Shown here one piece after another: positions 1 through 6,542 of a stretch of 11,127 nt of DNA (position 1 is its first letter; every line of letters starts with the position of its first letter). Location of the stretch: NCBI GenBank assembly GCA_938001995.1, contig CALLAV010000349.1, positions 1 to 11,127 on the forward strand, given 5' to 3'. The notes beneath the pieces were generated by a model. It was given only the letters and a program-made list of their open reading frames with translations, was not told the DNA's origin and did not search any database. A program made the position numbers and the translations under genes. The stretch comes from an uncultured Amylibacter sp. (lineage in GTDB: Bacteria; Pseudomonadota; Alphaproteobacteria; Rhodobacterales; Rhodobacteraceae).

Positions 1-1459
1 GCGAAATCGCCAAGTGCTCGACGGGTTGGTGTGTTGGACCGTCTTCACCAAGACCAATGGAATCATGCGTCATAACAAACACCGTTGGGATTTGCATCAA
101 TGCAGCAAGGCGCATCGCAGGGCGGGCGTAATCAGTGAAACACATGAACGTGCCGCCATAGGGGCGCACACCACCGTGTAGCGCCATGCCGTTCATCGCT
201 GCCGCCATACCGTGTTCACGGATACCGTAAGCCACGTGGCGGCCTTTGCGGTTGTCGTCGTCAAACCAGCCAAGCCCTTCGGTCAGCGTGTTGTTAGAGC
301 CAGTAAGGTCGGCAGAGCCGCCCATAGTTTCCTTCATGATCGGGTTGATCACCTCAAGCGCCATTTGGCTGGACGCACGTGTGGCCTTTTTCGGCAACTC
401 TTCAGAGGTTTTGCGTTTCAATTGCTTGATCACCGCGGACAGGCGTTTGTGCGGTTCGCCTGCCATAACACGGTGGAAATCGGCTTGGCGGTTTTCGGAC
501 AGGCCCGCCATACGCTCTTCCCATGCTTCGCGCTCGGCAGCACCCCGTGTGCCGATGGCTTCCCACGCGGATTTTACATCAGCGGGGATTTCAAAGGCAG
601 GGTAGGGCCAGTCGTAAAATTTGCGCATTTGCGCCAGTTGATCGTCTTTGATCGCGTAGCCGTGGCCTTTGTTGGTGTTTGCAACACCCTCTACGCCCAC
701 AGCGATGGTGGTTTTGCAGGCAATCATAGACGGTGTGTTTGTTTTCTTGGCAGCGGTGATCGCCTCGTCAATGGCAACGGGATCGTGGCCATCGCATTCA
801 AACACGGACCAACCAGCGGCTTTGAAGCGTTTTTGTTGGTCAGTGACGTCAGAAATGCTGATTTCGCCGTCGATAGAGATATTGTTATCATCCCAAAGCA
901 CGATCAGTTTGCCGAGCTTTTGTTTGCCCGCAAGACCAATAGCCTCGTGGCTGACGCCTTCCATCAAACAGCCATCGCCTGCGATCACATAGGTGTGGTG
1001 ATCGACGGCCTTTTTGGAATAGCGCGCCATCATGGATTGTTCTGCCATCGCCATGCCAACCGCATTTGCGATACCTTGGCCCAGCGGGCCCGTGGTGGTT
1101 TCAATCCCCTTGGCATGACCATATTCTGGATGACCTGCTGTTTTCGCGCCCCACTGACGGAAGTTGCGGATTTCATCCATGGTCATGTCTTCATACCCTG
1201 TCAGGTGCAACAGACCGTAAATCAACATAGAGCCGTGCCCCGCTGACAAAACAAAGCGATCGCGATCTGGCCAATCAGGGTTTTTCGCGTCGAACTTTAG
1301 ATGCTTTTCAAACAGAACGGTCGCGACGTCTGCCATGCCGATCGGCATGCCTTGGTGACCAGATGCAGCAGCGTGAACAGCGTCCGCGGCCAAAATTCGC
1401 AAGGCGGCTGCGTTTTTCCAGTGTTCAGGATGTTTTGTTTTCAGGTCTGAAATGTCCAC
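1..1459 (-). CDS. tkt: Transketolase, 3' end cut off by the window
   Basis: Thiamine-diphosphate enzyme of the pentose phosphate and Calvin pathways, moving two-carbon ketol units between sugar phosphates in the cytosol. The minus strand reads openly for 486 codons from a GTG at 1459. Visible family landmarks are SGH near residues 33-35, GHGSM near 74-78, the cofactor-binding GDG at 161-163 followed by DDNN at 190-193, a REHG segment carrying the catalytic Glu, and [17 protein letters not shown] just before the window edge. Transketolases are about 660 residues long, so roughly the last quarter lies outside. The start is GTG (protein begins VDISDLK); an AGGG lies about 6 nt upstream and no in-frame ATG lies nearby. 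The gene is divergent from the coiled-coil/zapA unit and has its own promoter candidate at 1517-1544. Identity is secure; the exact start is less so. Confidence 0.95.
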   Translation of the reverse strand, partial: MDISDLKTKHPEHWKNAAALRILAADAVHAAASGHQGMPIGMADVATVLFEKHLKFDAKNPDWPDRDRFVLSAGHGSMLIYGLLHLTGYEDMTMDEIRNFRQWGAKTAGHPEYGHAKGIETTTGPLGQGIANAVGMAMAEQSMMARYSKKAVDHHTYVIAGDGCLMEGVSHEAIGLAGKQKLGKLIVLWDDNNISIDGEISISDVTDQQKRFKAAGWSVFECDGHDPVAIDEAITAAKKTNTPSMIACKTTIAVGVEGVANTNKGHGYAIKDDQLAQMRKFYDWPYPAFEIPADVKSAWEAIGTRGAAEREAWEERMAGLSENRQADFHRVMAGEPHKRLSAVIKQLKRKTSEELPKKATRASSQMALEVINPIMKETMGGSADLTGSNNTLTEGLGWFDDDNRKGRHVAYGIREHGMAAAMNGMALHGGVRPYGGTFMCFTDYARPAMRLAALMQIPTVFVMTHDSIGLGEDGPTHQPVEHLAIS

Positions 1460-1516
1460 GAAAAGCCCTTTCTTGGGGTGATGCGCGCAAGCTGGCACAG
1501 AGTGAATTACGGCCCT

Positions 1517-1544
1517 GTGATAGCAACTCAGGTAGGGGGGTCAA
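1517..1544 (-). promoter_or_regulatory. Candidate sigma70-type promoter for tkt
   Basis: On the minus strand, TTGACC (1544-1539) is followed after 16 nt by TATCAC (1522-1517). The bases just before the -10 are TGC, giving an extended -10 pattern. Transcription would start near 1510, leaving a leader of about 50 nt before the GTG start. This is a match by eye to the sigma70 consensus. Confidence 0.45.
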
Positions 1545-1585
1545 GCGGATGAAAGCCGTTTACATCAGCTTTCTTTCGCAGCGAA

Positions 1586-1615
1586 TTGTTTTTCCAGTAA
1601 GAAAATGATCATAAT
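1586..1615 (+). promoter_or_regulatory. Candidate promoter for the coiled-coil/zapA unit
   Basis: TTGTTT (1586-1591) and CATAAT (1610-1615) are separated by 18 nt, close to the sigma70 consensus. A start near 1622 would give a leader of about 60 nt before the ATG at 1681. The palindrome ATGATCAT (1605-1612) overlaps the -10 edge. Confidence 0.4.
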
Positions 1616-1680
1616 AGGGATAGAAAATTGATTCGAAAGCTGCACTAATGTGCAAGTACGGACGGGCAGTAGGTAAAAAC

Positions 1681-2262
1681 ATGACACAATTTCCAAAAAT
1701 ACAGGCTCGGTTTGATGCCGCGCTGAGCATTATCGAAGGGGCGCCCGCTGGTGGTGGCGATCCCGAAGAAACCAAAAAGCTCTCGGCTGATTTGGCGGCA
1801 GCCCAAAAAAGTGCTGAGGCCGCAAACGCAGCTGTAAAAGCCGCGCAAGGCGATGCGAAATCTGCACAAAAAGAATTGCAGGCCGCAAAAGATGACGCAG
1901 AGAAAGCCAGCAAGTCCCTTAAGAAGGCGCAGGATCGCGTGAAGGCGCTTGAAAAAGAGCTGGCCGAAAAGACAGACGGCCAAGAAGCGCAACGTGCAGC
2001 GATGATCAAACAGATTGACGCGCTCGACAAAGCCCGCGCGAACAGTGATGAAAATCTGGACAAAGCGCGTCAGTACAACAAGCATCTGAAAAAGCTGAAC
2101 AGCAATCTGCGCAAAGCCAATGAAAAGAACCTTGGCAATCCCGAGCTGATCAACAAATCGCTTGAGGCGGAATTGGAACAGATCAAAGCACAGCGTGATG
2201 TGGATCTTGAAACGGTGAACGGCATTCTTGCCCGTCTCACTCCGCTGGTGGAGGGCGCGTAA
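1681..2262 (+). CDS. Coiled-coil protein, probable ZapA partner (ZauP-like)
   Basis: A 193-residue soluble protein, nearly all helix-forming. Residues about 31-150 are rich in Ala, Lys, Glu and Gln in a heptad-like pattern typical of a long coiled coil. There is no signal peptide, membrane segment, Cys or Trp. The C-terminal third (about 140-193: LNSNLRKANE, then NPELINKSLEAELE) is less repetitive and probably carries the specific function. It ends 1 nt before the zapA ATG, so the two are almost certainly co-translated. In Caulobacter a coiled-coil protein encoded directly upstream of zapA (ZauP) binds ZapA and helps focus the Z-ring; the ZauP-like call rests on position and architecture, not alignment. 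An upstream in-frame ATG (1648) is possible, but 1681 has a better upstream purine stretch (TAGGT) and gives a natural N-terminus, MTQFPKIQARFD. Confidence 0.8.
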   Translation: MTQFPKIQARFDAALSIIEGAPAGGGDPEETKKLSADLAAAQKSAEAANAAVKAAQGDAKSAQKELQAAKDDAEKASKSLKKAQDRVKALEKELAEKTDGQEAQRAAMIKQIDALDKARANSDENLDKARQYNKHLKKLNSNLRKANEKNLGNPELINKSLEAELEQIKAQRDVDLETVNGILARLTPLVEGA

Positions 2263-2263
2263 G

Positions 2264-2704
2264 ATGGCTGATGTAACAATTTCAATTGGTGGCCGCGATT
2301 TTGAGGTCGCATGTCGTGACGGCGAAGAGCACTTTCTGCATTCTGCGGCTGGTATGCTCGACAATGAGGCAAGTGCGCTGAACGATGCGCTGGGTCGTAT
2401 GCCTGAAACGCGCATGCTGTTGATGGCGGGATTGATGCTGGCGGATAAAACCGCGAGCCTTGAGGATCAGCTGAAAGCTGGCAAAGGTGGCGGTGATGAT
2501 ACGGGCGCGGCCAAGCGGATTCAGAAAACTGAAAACCAGCTCAGCGATGTGCAGGCGGAATTGGCAGATGTAAAAGCAAAACTGGCCGAAGCCGAAGCCG
2601 AAGCCAAAAAAGCCGATGAAGGTCGCGAAGCAGCAATGGAAGCGATGCGTGCCATGGTCAGCCGCGTTGAAACTGCTGCAAGGGCAATAAAAAAGGCTGG
2701 ATAA
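2264..2704 (+). CDS. zapA: Cell division protein ZapA with a C-terminal coiled-coil extension
   Basis: ZapA binds FtsZ and bundles or cross-links protofilaments in the Z-ring. The 146-residue protein opens with the family's N-terminal domain: a short strand (ADVTISIGGRDFEVAC), then a helix region (HFLHSAAGMLDNEA) and a second helix (RMLLMAGLMLADKTASLE, about 47-64). From about residue 85 a long Ala/Glu/Lys coiled coil follows, making it longer than the roughly 100-residue ZapA proteins of gammaproteobacteria. The coiled coil contains a short tandem repeat of GCCGAA at 2585-2602. The ATG at 2264 is chosen over an in-frame ATG at 2228 because it follows the upstream stop directly, has GGAG about 10 nt before it, and gives the canonical N-terminus. 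The last codons form one arm of a terminator, and the stop TAA sits in its loop. Confidence 0.88.
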   Translation: MADVTISIGGRDFEVACRDGEEHFLHSAAGMLDNEASALNDALGRMPETRMLLMAGLMLADKTASLEDQLKAGKGGGDDTGAAKRIQKTENQLSDVQAELADVKAKLAEAEAEAKKADEGREAAMEAMRAMVSRVETAARAIKKAG

Positions 2705-2715
2705 ACCAGCCTTTT
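2691..2715. terminator. Bidirectional terminator shared by zapA and grxD
   Basis: A perfect 10-bp stem (2691-2700 with 2706-2715, core AAGGCTGG/CCAGCCTT) encloses the 5-nt loop ATAAA. Read on the plus strand it ends in TTTTC. Read on the minus strand it ends in TTTTTTATT, which is the stronger terminator. The zapA stop codon lies in the loop, and the converging grxD gene stops 22 nt away, so one hairpin serves both. Confidence 0.8.
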
Positions 2716-2736
2716 CAAACAGTTGAAGTCAGGTTT

Positions 2737-3099
2737 TTAACCGTTAGCTTCCCGAATTTTGTCTGCGGCGTCCTTGTCAAAAGTGACGCCGTTTTCTGTG
2801 AACATCGTGTCCAATTCACCTGACAAGGTCATTTCGGTGATGATGTCACAGCCGCCCACAAACTCGCCTTTGACATAAAGCTGCGGGATCGTCGGCCAAT
2901 CTGAAAAATCCTTAATGCCTTGGCGCACGGCGTCGTCTGCCAGCACGTTCACATCTGCAAATTGCACACCCATGTAGTTCAAAACACCAGCCACGCGGGA
3001 TGAAAATCCGCACTGCGGCATCGAAGCGGTGCCTTTCATAAACAGCACAACGTCGTTGTTAGTAATGGTTTCTTGGATTTGAGCGTTCGCATCGGTCAT
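2737..3099 (-). CDS. grxD: Monothiol glutaredoxin, Grx4/GrxD type
   Basis: A 120-residue cytosolic CGFS glutaredoxin, a class that carries and transfers [2Fe-2S] clusters, usually as a glutathione-ligated dimer, and pairs with BolA proteins. The active site CGFS is at residues 30-33, preceded by MKGTASMPQ. The cis-proline segment WPTIPQLYV and the glutathione-contacting GGCDI follow as in the family. Length is normal for Grx4. The ATG at 3099 has a good Shine-Dalgarno sequence (AAGGA, 7 nt upstream). It lies 81 nt after the 71-aa membrane gene, far enough for its own promoter (candidate at 3148-3175), but it may also be read with the upstream purL-bolA cluster. It ends at the hairpin shared with zapA. 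Confidence 0.96.
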   Translation of the reverse strand: MTDANAQIQETITNNDVVLFMKGTASMPQCGFSSRVAGVLNYMGVQFADVNVLADDAVRQGIKDFSDWPTIPQLYVKGEFVGGCDIITEMTLSGELDTMFTENGVTFDKDAADKIREANG

Positions 3100-3147
3100 G
3101 TTCAGTTCCTTTTCGGTATCAGGCCGCTAGGGCCAGCGTTGTCTTTT

Positions 3148-3175
3148 GATATATCAGGGGTAGGCCGAATTACAA
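3148..3175 (-). promoter_or_regulatory. Candidate internal promoter for grxD
   Basis: Minus-strand TTGTAA (3175-3170), 16 nt, then TATATC (3153-3148), with TGA directly before it as an extended -10. Each hexamer matches consensus at about four of six positions. It would allow grxD to be expressed independently of purL and bolA. Confidence 0.3.
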
Positions 3176-3180
3176 TGGGG

Positions 3181-3396
3181 CTAGGATTTTGGCACAAATA
3201 TCTTGGCGTATTCTTCTGGGTCTTGGGTCACATAGTAGCTGTGCGAATGTCCCGCTTCGGACGTGTTCGACTGAATCAGGCTTTGTCCCGCGCGGTGCGC
3301 ATGTGTCTTGTCCCAGTGATCTTCACGCAATTTCGATCTGACCAGCAAGGCCCAGATACACCCTGTGAATATCAGTAGGCTGATCAAAAATGTCAT
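3181..3396 (-). CDS. Small single-pass membrane protein (71 aa), function unknown
   Basis: I do not recognise a family. The protein starts with a hydrophobic segment (about residues 2-19, FLISLLIFTGCIWALLV) followed at once by basic residues RSKLR, which favours a membrane anchor with the C-terminal part in the cytoplasm. The roughly 50-residue tail is polar and rich in His (HAHRAG, GHSHSYY) and contains DPEEYAKIF near the end. The single Cys (13) sits in the membrane segment in a poor lipobox context, so a lipoprotein is unlikely. Its ATG overlaps the TGA of the preceding 42-codon gene (ATGA), implying translational coupling. Position between bolA and grxD suggests a link to Fe-S or iron handling, but that is inference. 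Coding status is supported by the overlap arrangement and a plausible membrane topology. Confidence 0.7.
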   Translation of the reverse strand: MTFLISLLIFTGCIWALLVRSKLREDHWDKTHAHRAGQSLIQSNTSEAGHSHSYYVTQDPEEYAKIFVPKS

Positions 3397-3521
3397 GATG
3401 CATCATCGCCATTGCGGTCGCGTTTCACGGATGCCCGAAGGCGCAGGGCCAAAACTGCGATTGTGATGACCAGCAAAGGGATCAACAGCAACAACAGAAC
3501 TATGACCGTGGCGTCTGTCAT
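3393..3521 (-). CDS. Tiny membrane peptide (42 aa), function unknown
   Basis: An ATG at 3521 opens a 42-codon frame ending at TGA 3395-3393. The product has an acidic/polar start (MTDAT), a strongly hydrophobic stretch at about residues 6-26 (runs of Leu, Val and Ile), then a basic segment RLRASVKRDR and a short acidic end. This is the pattern of a single-pass peptide anchored with its C-terminus in the cytoplasm. Both ends are locked to neighbours by ATGA overlaps: its ATG overlaps the bolA stop and its TGA overlaps the ATG of the 71-aa gene. Two such junctions in a row make chance unlikely. It is short enough to be missed by automatic annotation. No family is recognised. Confidence 0.68.
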   Translation of the reverse strand: MTDATVIVLLLLLIPLLVITIAVLALRLRASVKRDRNGDDAS

Positions 3522-3754
3522 TCAGGCGCTTTGGTTGTCAGCGCAAGAGCGTGGAGTTCGCCAGATGGGCCGTCCATCTTTCCCTTCAACGCGGCGTAGA
3601 CCATGCGTTGTTGGGCGACGCGGTTCTTGCCCGAAAATTCCTTTGCAACCACATGGGCAGCCATATGCACGCCGTCGTCCCCTTGCACGGTAATTTCAGC
3701 GTCTGGAAAAGTTTCGCGCAACAGGGCTTCGATTTCGGGGGCGGACATTGGCAT
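3518..3754 (-). CDS. BolA family protein
   Basis: A 78-residue BolA/IbaG-type protein. Family features are VVAKEFSGKNRVAQQRMVYAAL (about 35-56) and the C-terminal SGELHALAL, where His68 corresponds to the conserved metal/cluster ligand. BolA proteins form heterodimers with CGFS glutaredoxins that bridge a [2Fe-2S] cluster, acting in Fe-S trafficking or iron sensing; grxD lies in the same cluster. The start at 3754 (MPMSAPEIE) has AAGGA 7 nt upstream. An in-frame ATG at 3748 would remove two residues. The gene follows purL by 21 nt and its TGA overlaps the ATG of the 42-aa gene, so it belongs to a purL-led operon. The short, BolA2/IbaG-like form is favoured over the longer stress-morphogene BolA. 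Confidence 0.93.
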   Translation of the reverse strand: MPMSAPEIEALLRETFPDAEITVQGDDGVHMAAHVVAKEFSGKNRVAQQRMVYAALKGKMDGPSGELHALALTTKAPE

Positions 3755-3775
3755 TTGGTATTCCTTTGGTGCGGG

Positions 3776-5935
3776 TTAAGCGACGGCTTTTGGCAGGCCA
3801 GTATTAAAGGCCTCGTGCAGATCAGTCAGCATGACAGATGTTGCGCCCAAGGTTAGCGCATCGCCAGTGGCTGTGCCAATCACTTCGGCGGGAACGCCAG
3901 CGGATTTTGCCGATGCGATTACAGCGTCTGGGTTCGATGTGGCAATCAAATAGCGGGCTTGATCCTCGCCAAAGAACCAGCCGGTATCGCCGTCCTTCAG
4001 GTCCATCCCGACATTGCCAGCCAGCGCCATATCGGCCGCCGCAAGCGCAAGGCCGCCGTCTGACAGATCATGCGCGGCAGTGATGGCATTGTCCGATTGC
4101 AAAGACCGAACGAGTTCACCTGCCGCCCATTCAGCCTTTAGATCCACATACGGCGCATCGCCGTCTTCGCGATCAAACAGCTCTTTTAGAAGCGCGGATT
4201 GGCCAAGGTGGCCCGTGGTCGTGCCCAAAAGAACAATTGCGTCGCCGTCATTGGGTGCGGAACCGATCATCTGGTCAAGGTCCGTCATCAGGCCAACCGC
4301 GCCGATGGTTGGTGTTGGCAGAATGCCCGTGCCGTCGGTTTCATTATACAGCGACACGTTGCCAGAAACGATAGGCATGTCGAGCGCGGCCACTGCCTCG
4401 CCAATGCCTTTGATACAGCCGACGAATTGGCCCATGATTTCTGGCTTTTCTGGATTGCCGAAGTTCATATTATCTGTTGTCGCCAGCGGCTTAGCACCTG
4501 TTGCACAGAGATTGCGATACGCTTCAGCTACCGCTTGTTTGCCACCTTCAAACGGGTTTGCTTTGCAATAGCGCGGCGTCACATCAGATGTGAACGCCAG
4601 TGCCTTTGGCGTGCCGTGAACGCGCACAACGCCCGCATCCATGCCTGGACGTTTGACCGTATCGGCCATCACCATCGTGTCATATTGCTCATAAACCCAA
4701 GCGCGTGACGCATAGTTTGGTGAAGACGCCAACGCGATCAGCGCCTCGGCCGCATTCACTGTAGGAGCGTCTGTCAGGGCAGGGGCCGCAGGTGTTTCCA
4801 CCCATGGGCGATCATATTCTGGTGCAGAGCCAGACAGGGTTGCAAGCGGAAGATCCGCTTTGACTTCGCCGTTGTGCATGACCAGAAAGCGGTCCTCTGC
4901 GATGGTTTCGCCAACAATGGCAAAATCGAGGTCCCATTTGGTAAAGACGGCACGCGCTTCGGCCTCAAGTTCGGGTTTTAGCACCATCAACATGCGTTCT
5001 TGGGATTCAGACAACATCATTTCATAGGCTGTCATGTTGTCTTCGCGCTGTGGCACATCTTCAAGGTTGAGTTTGACGCCAAGCCCGCCTTTGTCACCCA
5101 TTTCAACAGCAGAGCAGGTCAGACCAGCGGCGCCCATGTCTTGGATCGAAATCACAGCACCTGTCGCCATCAATTCCAACGTGGCTTCCATAAGGCGTTT
5201 TTCTGTGAAGGGATCGCCGACTTGGACAGTGGGGCGTTTGTCTTCAATGGAATCGTCAAATTCAGCCGACGCCATAGTGGCGCCGCCAACGCCGTCACGA
5301 CCCGTCTTTGCGCCAAGATAAACCACAGGCATACCCACGCCAGAGGCGGCAGAGTAAAAGATTGCGTCTGTGTCAGCGAGGCCTGCGGCGAAGGCATTTA
5401 CCAGACAGTTGCCATTGTAGGCTTCGTGAAAGCGCAGCTCGCCGCCCACGGTGGGAACGCCAAAACAGTTGCCATATCCGCCGACGCCTTCAACAACGCC
5501 CGCCACAAGGGATTTGGTTTTCGGGTGGCTTATTTCGCCAAAAGACAGCGAGTTCATCGCCGCAATGGGCCGCGCGCCCATGGTGAACACATCGCGCAGG
5601 ATGCCGCCAACGCCTGTGGCTGCGCCCTGATAAGGTTCGATATAGGACGGGTGGTTGTGGCTCTCCATCTTGAACACAACACACTGACCATCGCCAATAT
5701 CTACAATGCCAGCGTTTTCGCCAGGACCGCAAATAACCTGTGGACCTTCAGTGGGCAGGGTACGGAGCCATTTCTTGGAGGATTTATAAGAGCAATGCTC
5801 GTTCCACATGGCCGAAAAGATACCAAGCTCGGTGAACGTGGGTTCGCGCCCAATGATGTCGAGCACCATCTGATATTCTTCGGGCTTCAGTCCGTGATCC
5901 GCAATTAGTTGGTCGGTGATTGCTGGTTCGGTCAT
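3776..5935 (-). CDS. purL: Phosphoribosylformylglycinamidine synthase, PurL subunit
   Basis: Catalyses the ATP-dependent conversion of FGAR to FGAM in de novo purine synthesis, using ammonia delivered by PurQ with PurS as the third subunit. The 719-residue length is that of the small (Bacillus-type) PurL rather than the 1300-residue fused enzyme. Landmarks: [11 protein letters not shown] (44-54) and ESHNHPS (91-97) with the catalytic-site histidines, GVGGILRD (108-115), [41 protein letters not shown] and, in the C-terminal half, DLSDGGL. All core motifs are intact. The ATG at 5935 gives the expected MTEPAIT start. purS and purQ are not in the window. The gene is followed by bolA after 21 nt, and is divergent from the DGPF/sigma pair with 251 nt between them. 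Confidence 0.98.
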   Translation of the reverse strand: MTEPAITDQLIADHGLKPEEYQMVLDIIGREPTFTELGIFSAMWNEHCSYKSSKKWLRTLPTEGPQVICGPGENAGIVDIGDGQCVVFKMESHNHPSYIEPYQGAATGVGGILRDVFTMGARPIAAMNSLSFGEISHPKTKSLVAGVVEGVGGYGNCFGVPTVGGELRFHEAYNGNCLVNAFAAGLADTDAIFYSAASGVGMPVVYLGAKTGRDGVGGATMASAEFDDSIEDKRPTVQVGDPFTEKRLMEATLELMATGAVISIQDMGAAGLTCSAVEMGDKGGLGVKLNLEDVPQREDNMTAYEMMLSESQERMLMVLKPELEAEARAVFTKWDLDFAIVGETIAEDRFLVMHNGEVKADLPLATLSGSAPEYDRPWVETPAAPALTDAPTVNAAEALIALASSPNYASRAWVYEQYDTMVMADTVKRPGMDAGVVRVHGTPKALAFTSDVTPRYCKANPFEGGKQAVAEAYRNLCATGAKPLATTDNMNFGNPEKPEIMGQFVGCIKGIGEAVAALDMPIVSGNVSLYNETDGTGILPTPTIGAVGLMTDLDQMIGSAPNDGDAIVLLGTTTGHLGQSALLKELFDREDGDAPYVDLKAEWAAGELVRSLQSDNAITAAHDLSDGGLALAAADMALAGNVGMDLKDGDTGWFFGEDQARYLIATSNPDAVIASAKSAGVPAEVIGTATGDALTLGATSVMLTDLHEAFNTGLPKAVA

Positions 5936-6012
5936 AAAATAGCCCCCAAAGCCTGTGGATTTGCGCGTGTCTTACTTGATGGGCGGCAGGCGCGAAAGGG
6001 TGCAGAGCGGGC

Positions 6013-6022
6013 CTTTGCAAAG
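6013..6022. other. Ten-base palindrome upstream of purL
   Basis: CTTTGCAAAG is a perfect palindrome beside a T-rich tract (6022-6039) in the region between purL and the DGPF gene. It could be an operator, but nothing else supports this. The rest of 5936-6047 shows no gene and no convincing purL promoter. Confidence 0.2.
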
Positions 6023-6047
6023 TTTTTTCATTTTTTTTGGCAAGCTC

Positions 6048-6074
6048 TGTCGATTTCAGCGTTTGTCGTTCGTC
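6048..6074 (+). promoter_or_regulatory. Candidate ECF42-type promoter
   Basis: TGTCGA (6048-6053) and CGTC (6071-6074) are separated by 17 nt. As I recall, the ECF42 group recognises TGTCGA at -35 and CGA/TC at -10. The only genes downstream in this direction are a DGPF protein and an ECF42-like sigma factor, which fits autoregulation. The leader to the ATG at 6187 would be about 105 nt. Confidence 0.55.
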
Positions 6075-6125
6075 TTATTTGTACAGACCCACAAAAAGGG
6101 GACGAAAGTTCTAGGGTCCAAAACC

Positions 6126-6159
6126 GCAACTTGGTTGCAAAACGGTCCAGTTTCGGACC
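6126..6159 (+). other. Two small hairpins in the DGPF gene leader
   Basis: GCAAC-TTG-GTTGC (6126-6138) and GGTCC-AGTTTC-GGACC (6144-6159) can each fold. A second GGTCC at 6115-6119 could pair with the same GGACC, so two alternative folds exist. The structures end about 27 nt before the ATG and leave the ribosome site (AAAGGA, 6175-6180) free. Confidence 0.35.
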
Positions 6160-6186
6160 AGAGTTAACAGATCGAAAGGAAACACC

Positions 6187-6537
6187 ATGCAATATTTGGC
6201 TCTTATTTATTCAACACCCGAACCCACACCAGACTATGGAACGCCAGAATTTGAGGCGATGATGAAAGAGTGGCGCGACGTGACGCAGGTTTATCAAGAC
6301 GCGGGCGTTATGTTAGGCGGGGAGGCCTTGCAGCCTGTTGAAACAGCCACGTCCCTTCGCAAACGCAACGGGACGTTGGAAACAATGGATGGGCCGTTCG
6401 CGGAAACCAAGGAACATTTGGGCGGGTTTTATCTGTTTGATTGCAAGGACTTGGACGAGGCGATCAAATACGCCTCGATGATCCCCACAGCCCGAACAGG
6501 CACGGTTGAGGTGCGCCCTATCATGGATGTTGGGTAA
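6187..6537 (+). CDS. DGPF-domain (YCII-like) protein
   Basis: A 116-residue cytosolic protein of the YCII-related/DGPF family. The name-giving DGPF lies at 68-71 within MDGPFAETKEHLGGFYLFD, and the C-terminal VEVRPIMDVG is typical. The fold is a ferredoxin-like dimer; biochemical function is unknown in the family, although YCII relatives have been suggested to act as enzymes through conserved His/Asp residues. DGPF proteins are the standard genomic partners of ECF42 sigma factors, and here the sigma gene starts 5 nt after the stop. A clear ribosome site (AAAGGA) precedes the ATG. An ECF42-like promoter lies upstream, so this is probably both partner and target of the sigma factor. Confidence 0.93.
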   Translation: MQYLALIYSTPEPTPDYGTPEFEAMMKEWRDVTQVYQDAGVMLGGEALQPVETATSLRKRNGTLETMDGPFAETKEHLGGFYLFDCKDLDEAIKYASMIPTARTGTVEVRPIMDVG

Positions 6538-6542
6538 CATAC

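Noticed and set aside
212..1246. A 344-codon open frame on the plus strand
   Set aside because: It is antisense to transketolase, whose motifs are intact on the minus strand; the plus-strand product has no recognisable domain.
1630..1634. GATTC (GANTC methylation site) near the zapA-unit promoter, possible CcrM/GcrA control
   Set aside because: GANTC occurs about once per 256 bp by chance, so a single site near a promoter is not evidence.
1460..1680. Possible riboswitch or 6S RNA near tkt/zapA
   Set aside because: No thiamine-pyrophosphate riboswitch core is recognisable, and no long imperfect hairpin of the 6S type could be traced by eye.
2585..2602. Three tandem GCCGAA units in zapA
   Set aside because: Explained by the Ala-Glu-rich coiled coil; too few copies to call a functional repeat.
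5000..5908. A 302-codon plus-strand open frame
   Set aside because: Shadow of purL; purL motifs cover the whole stretch on the minus strand.
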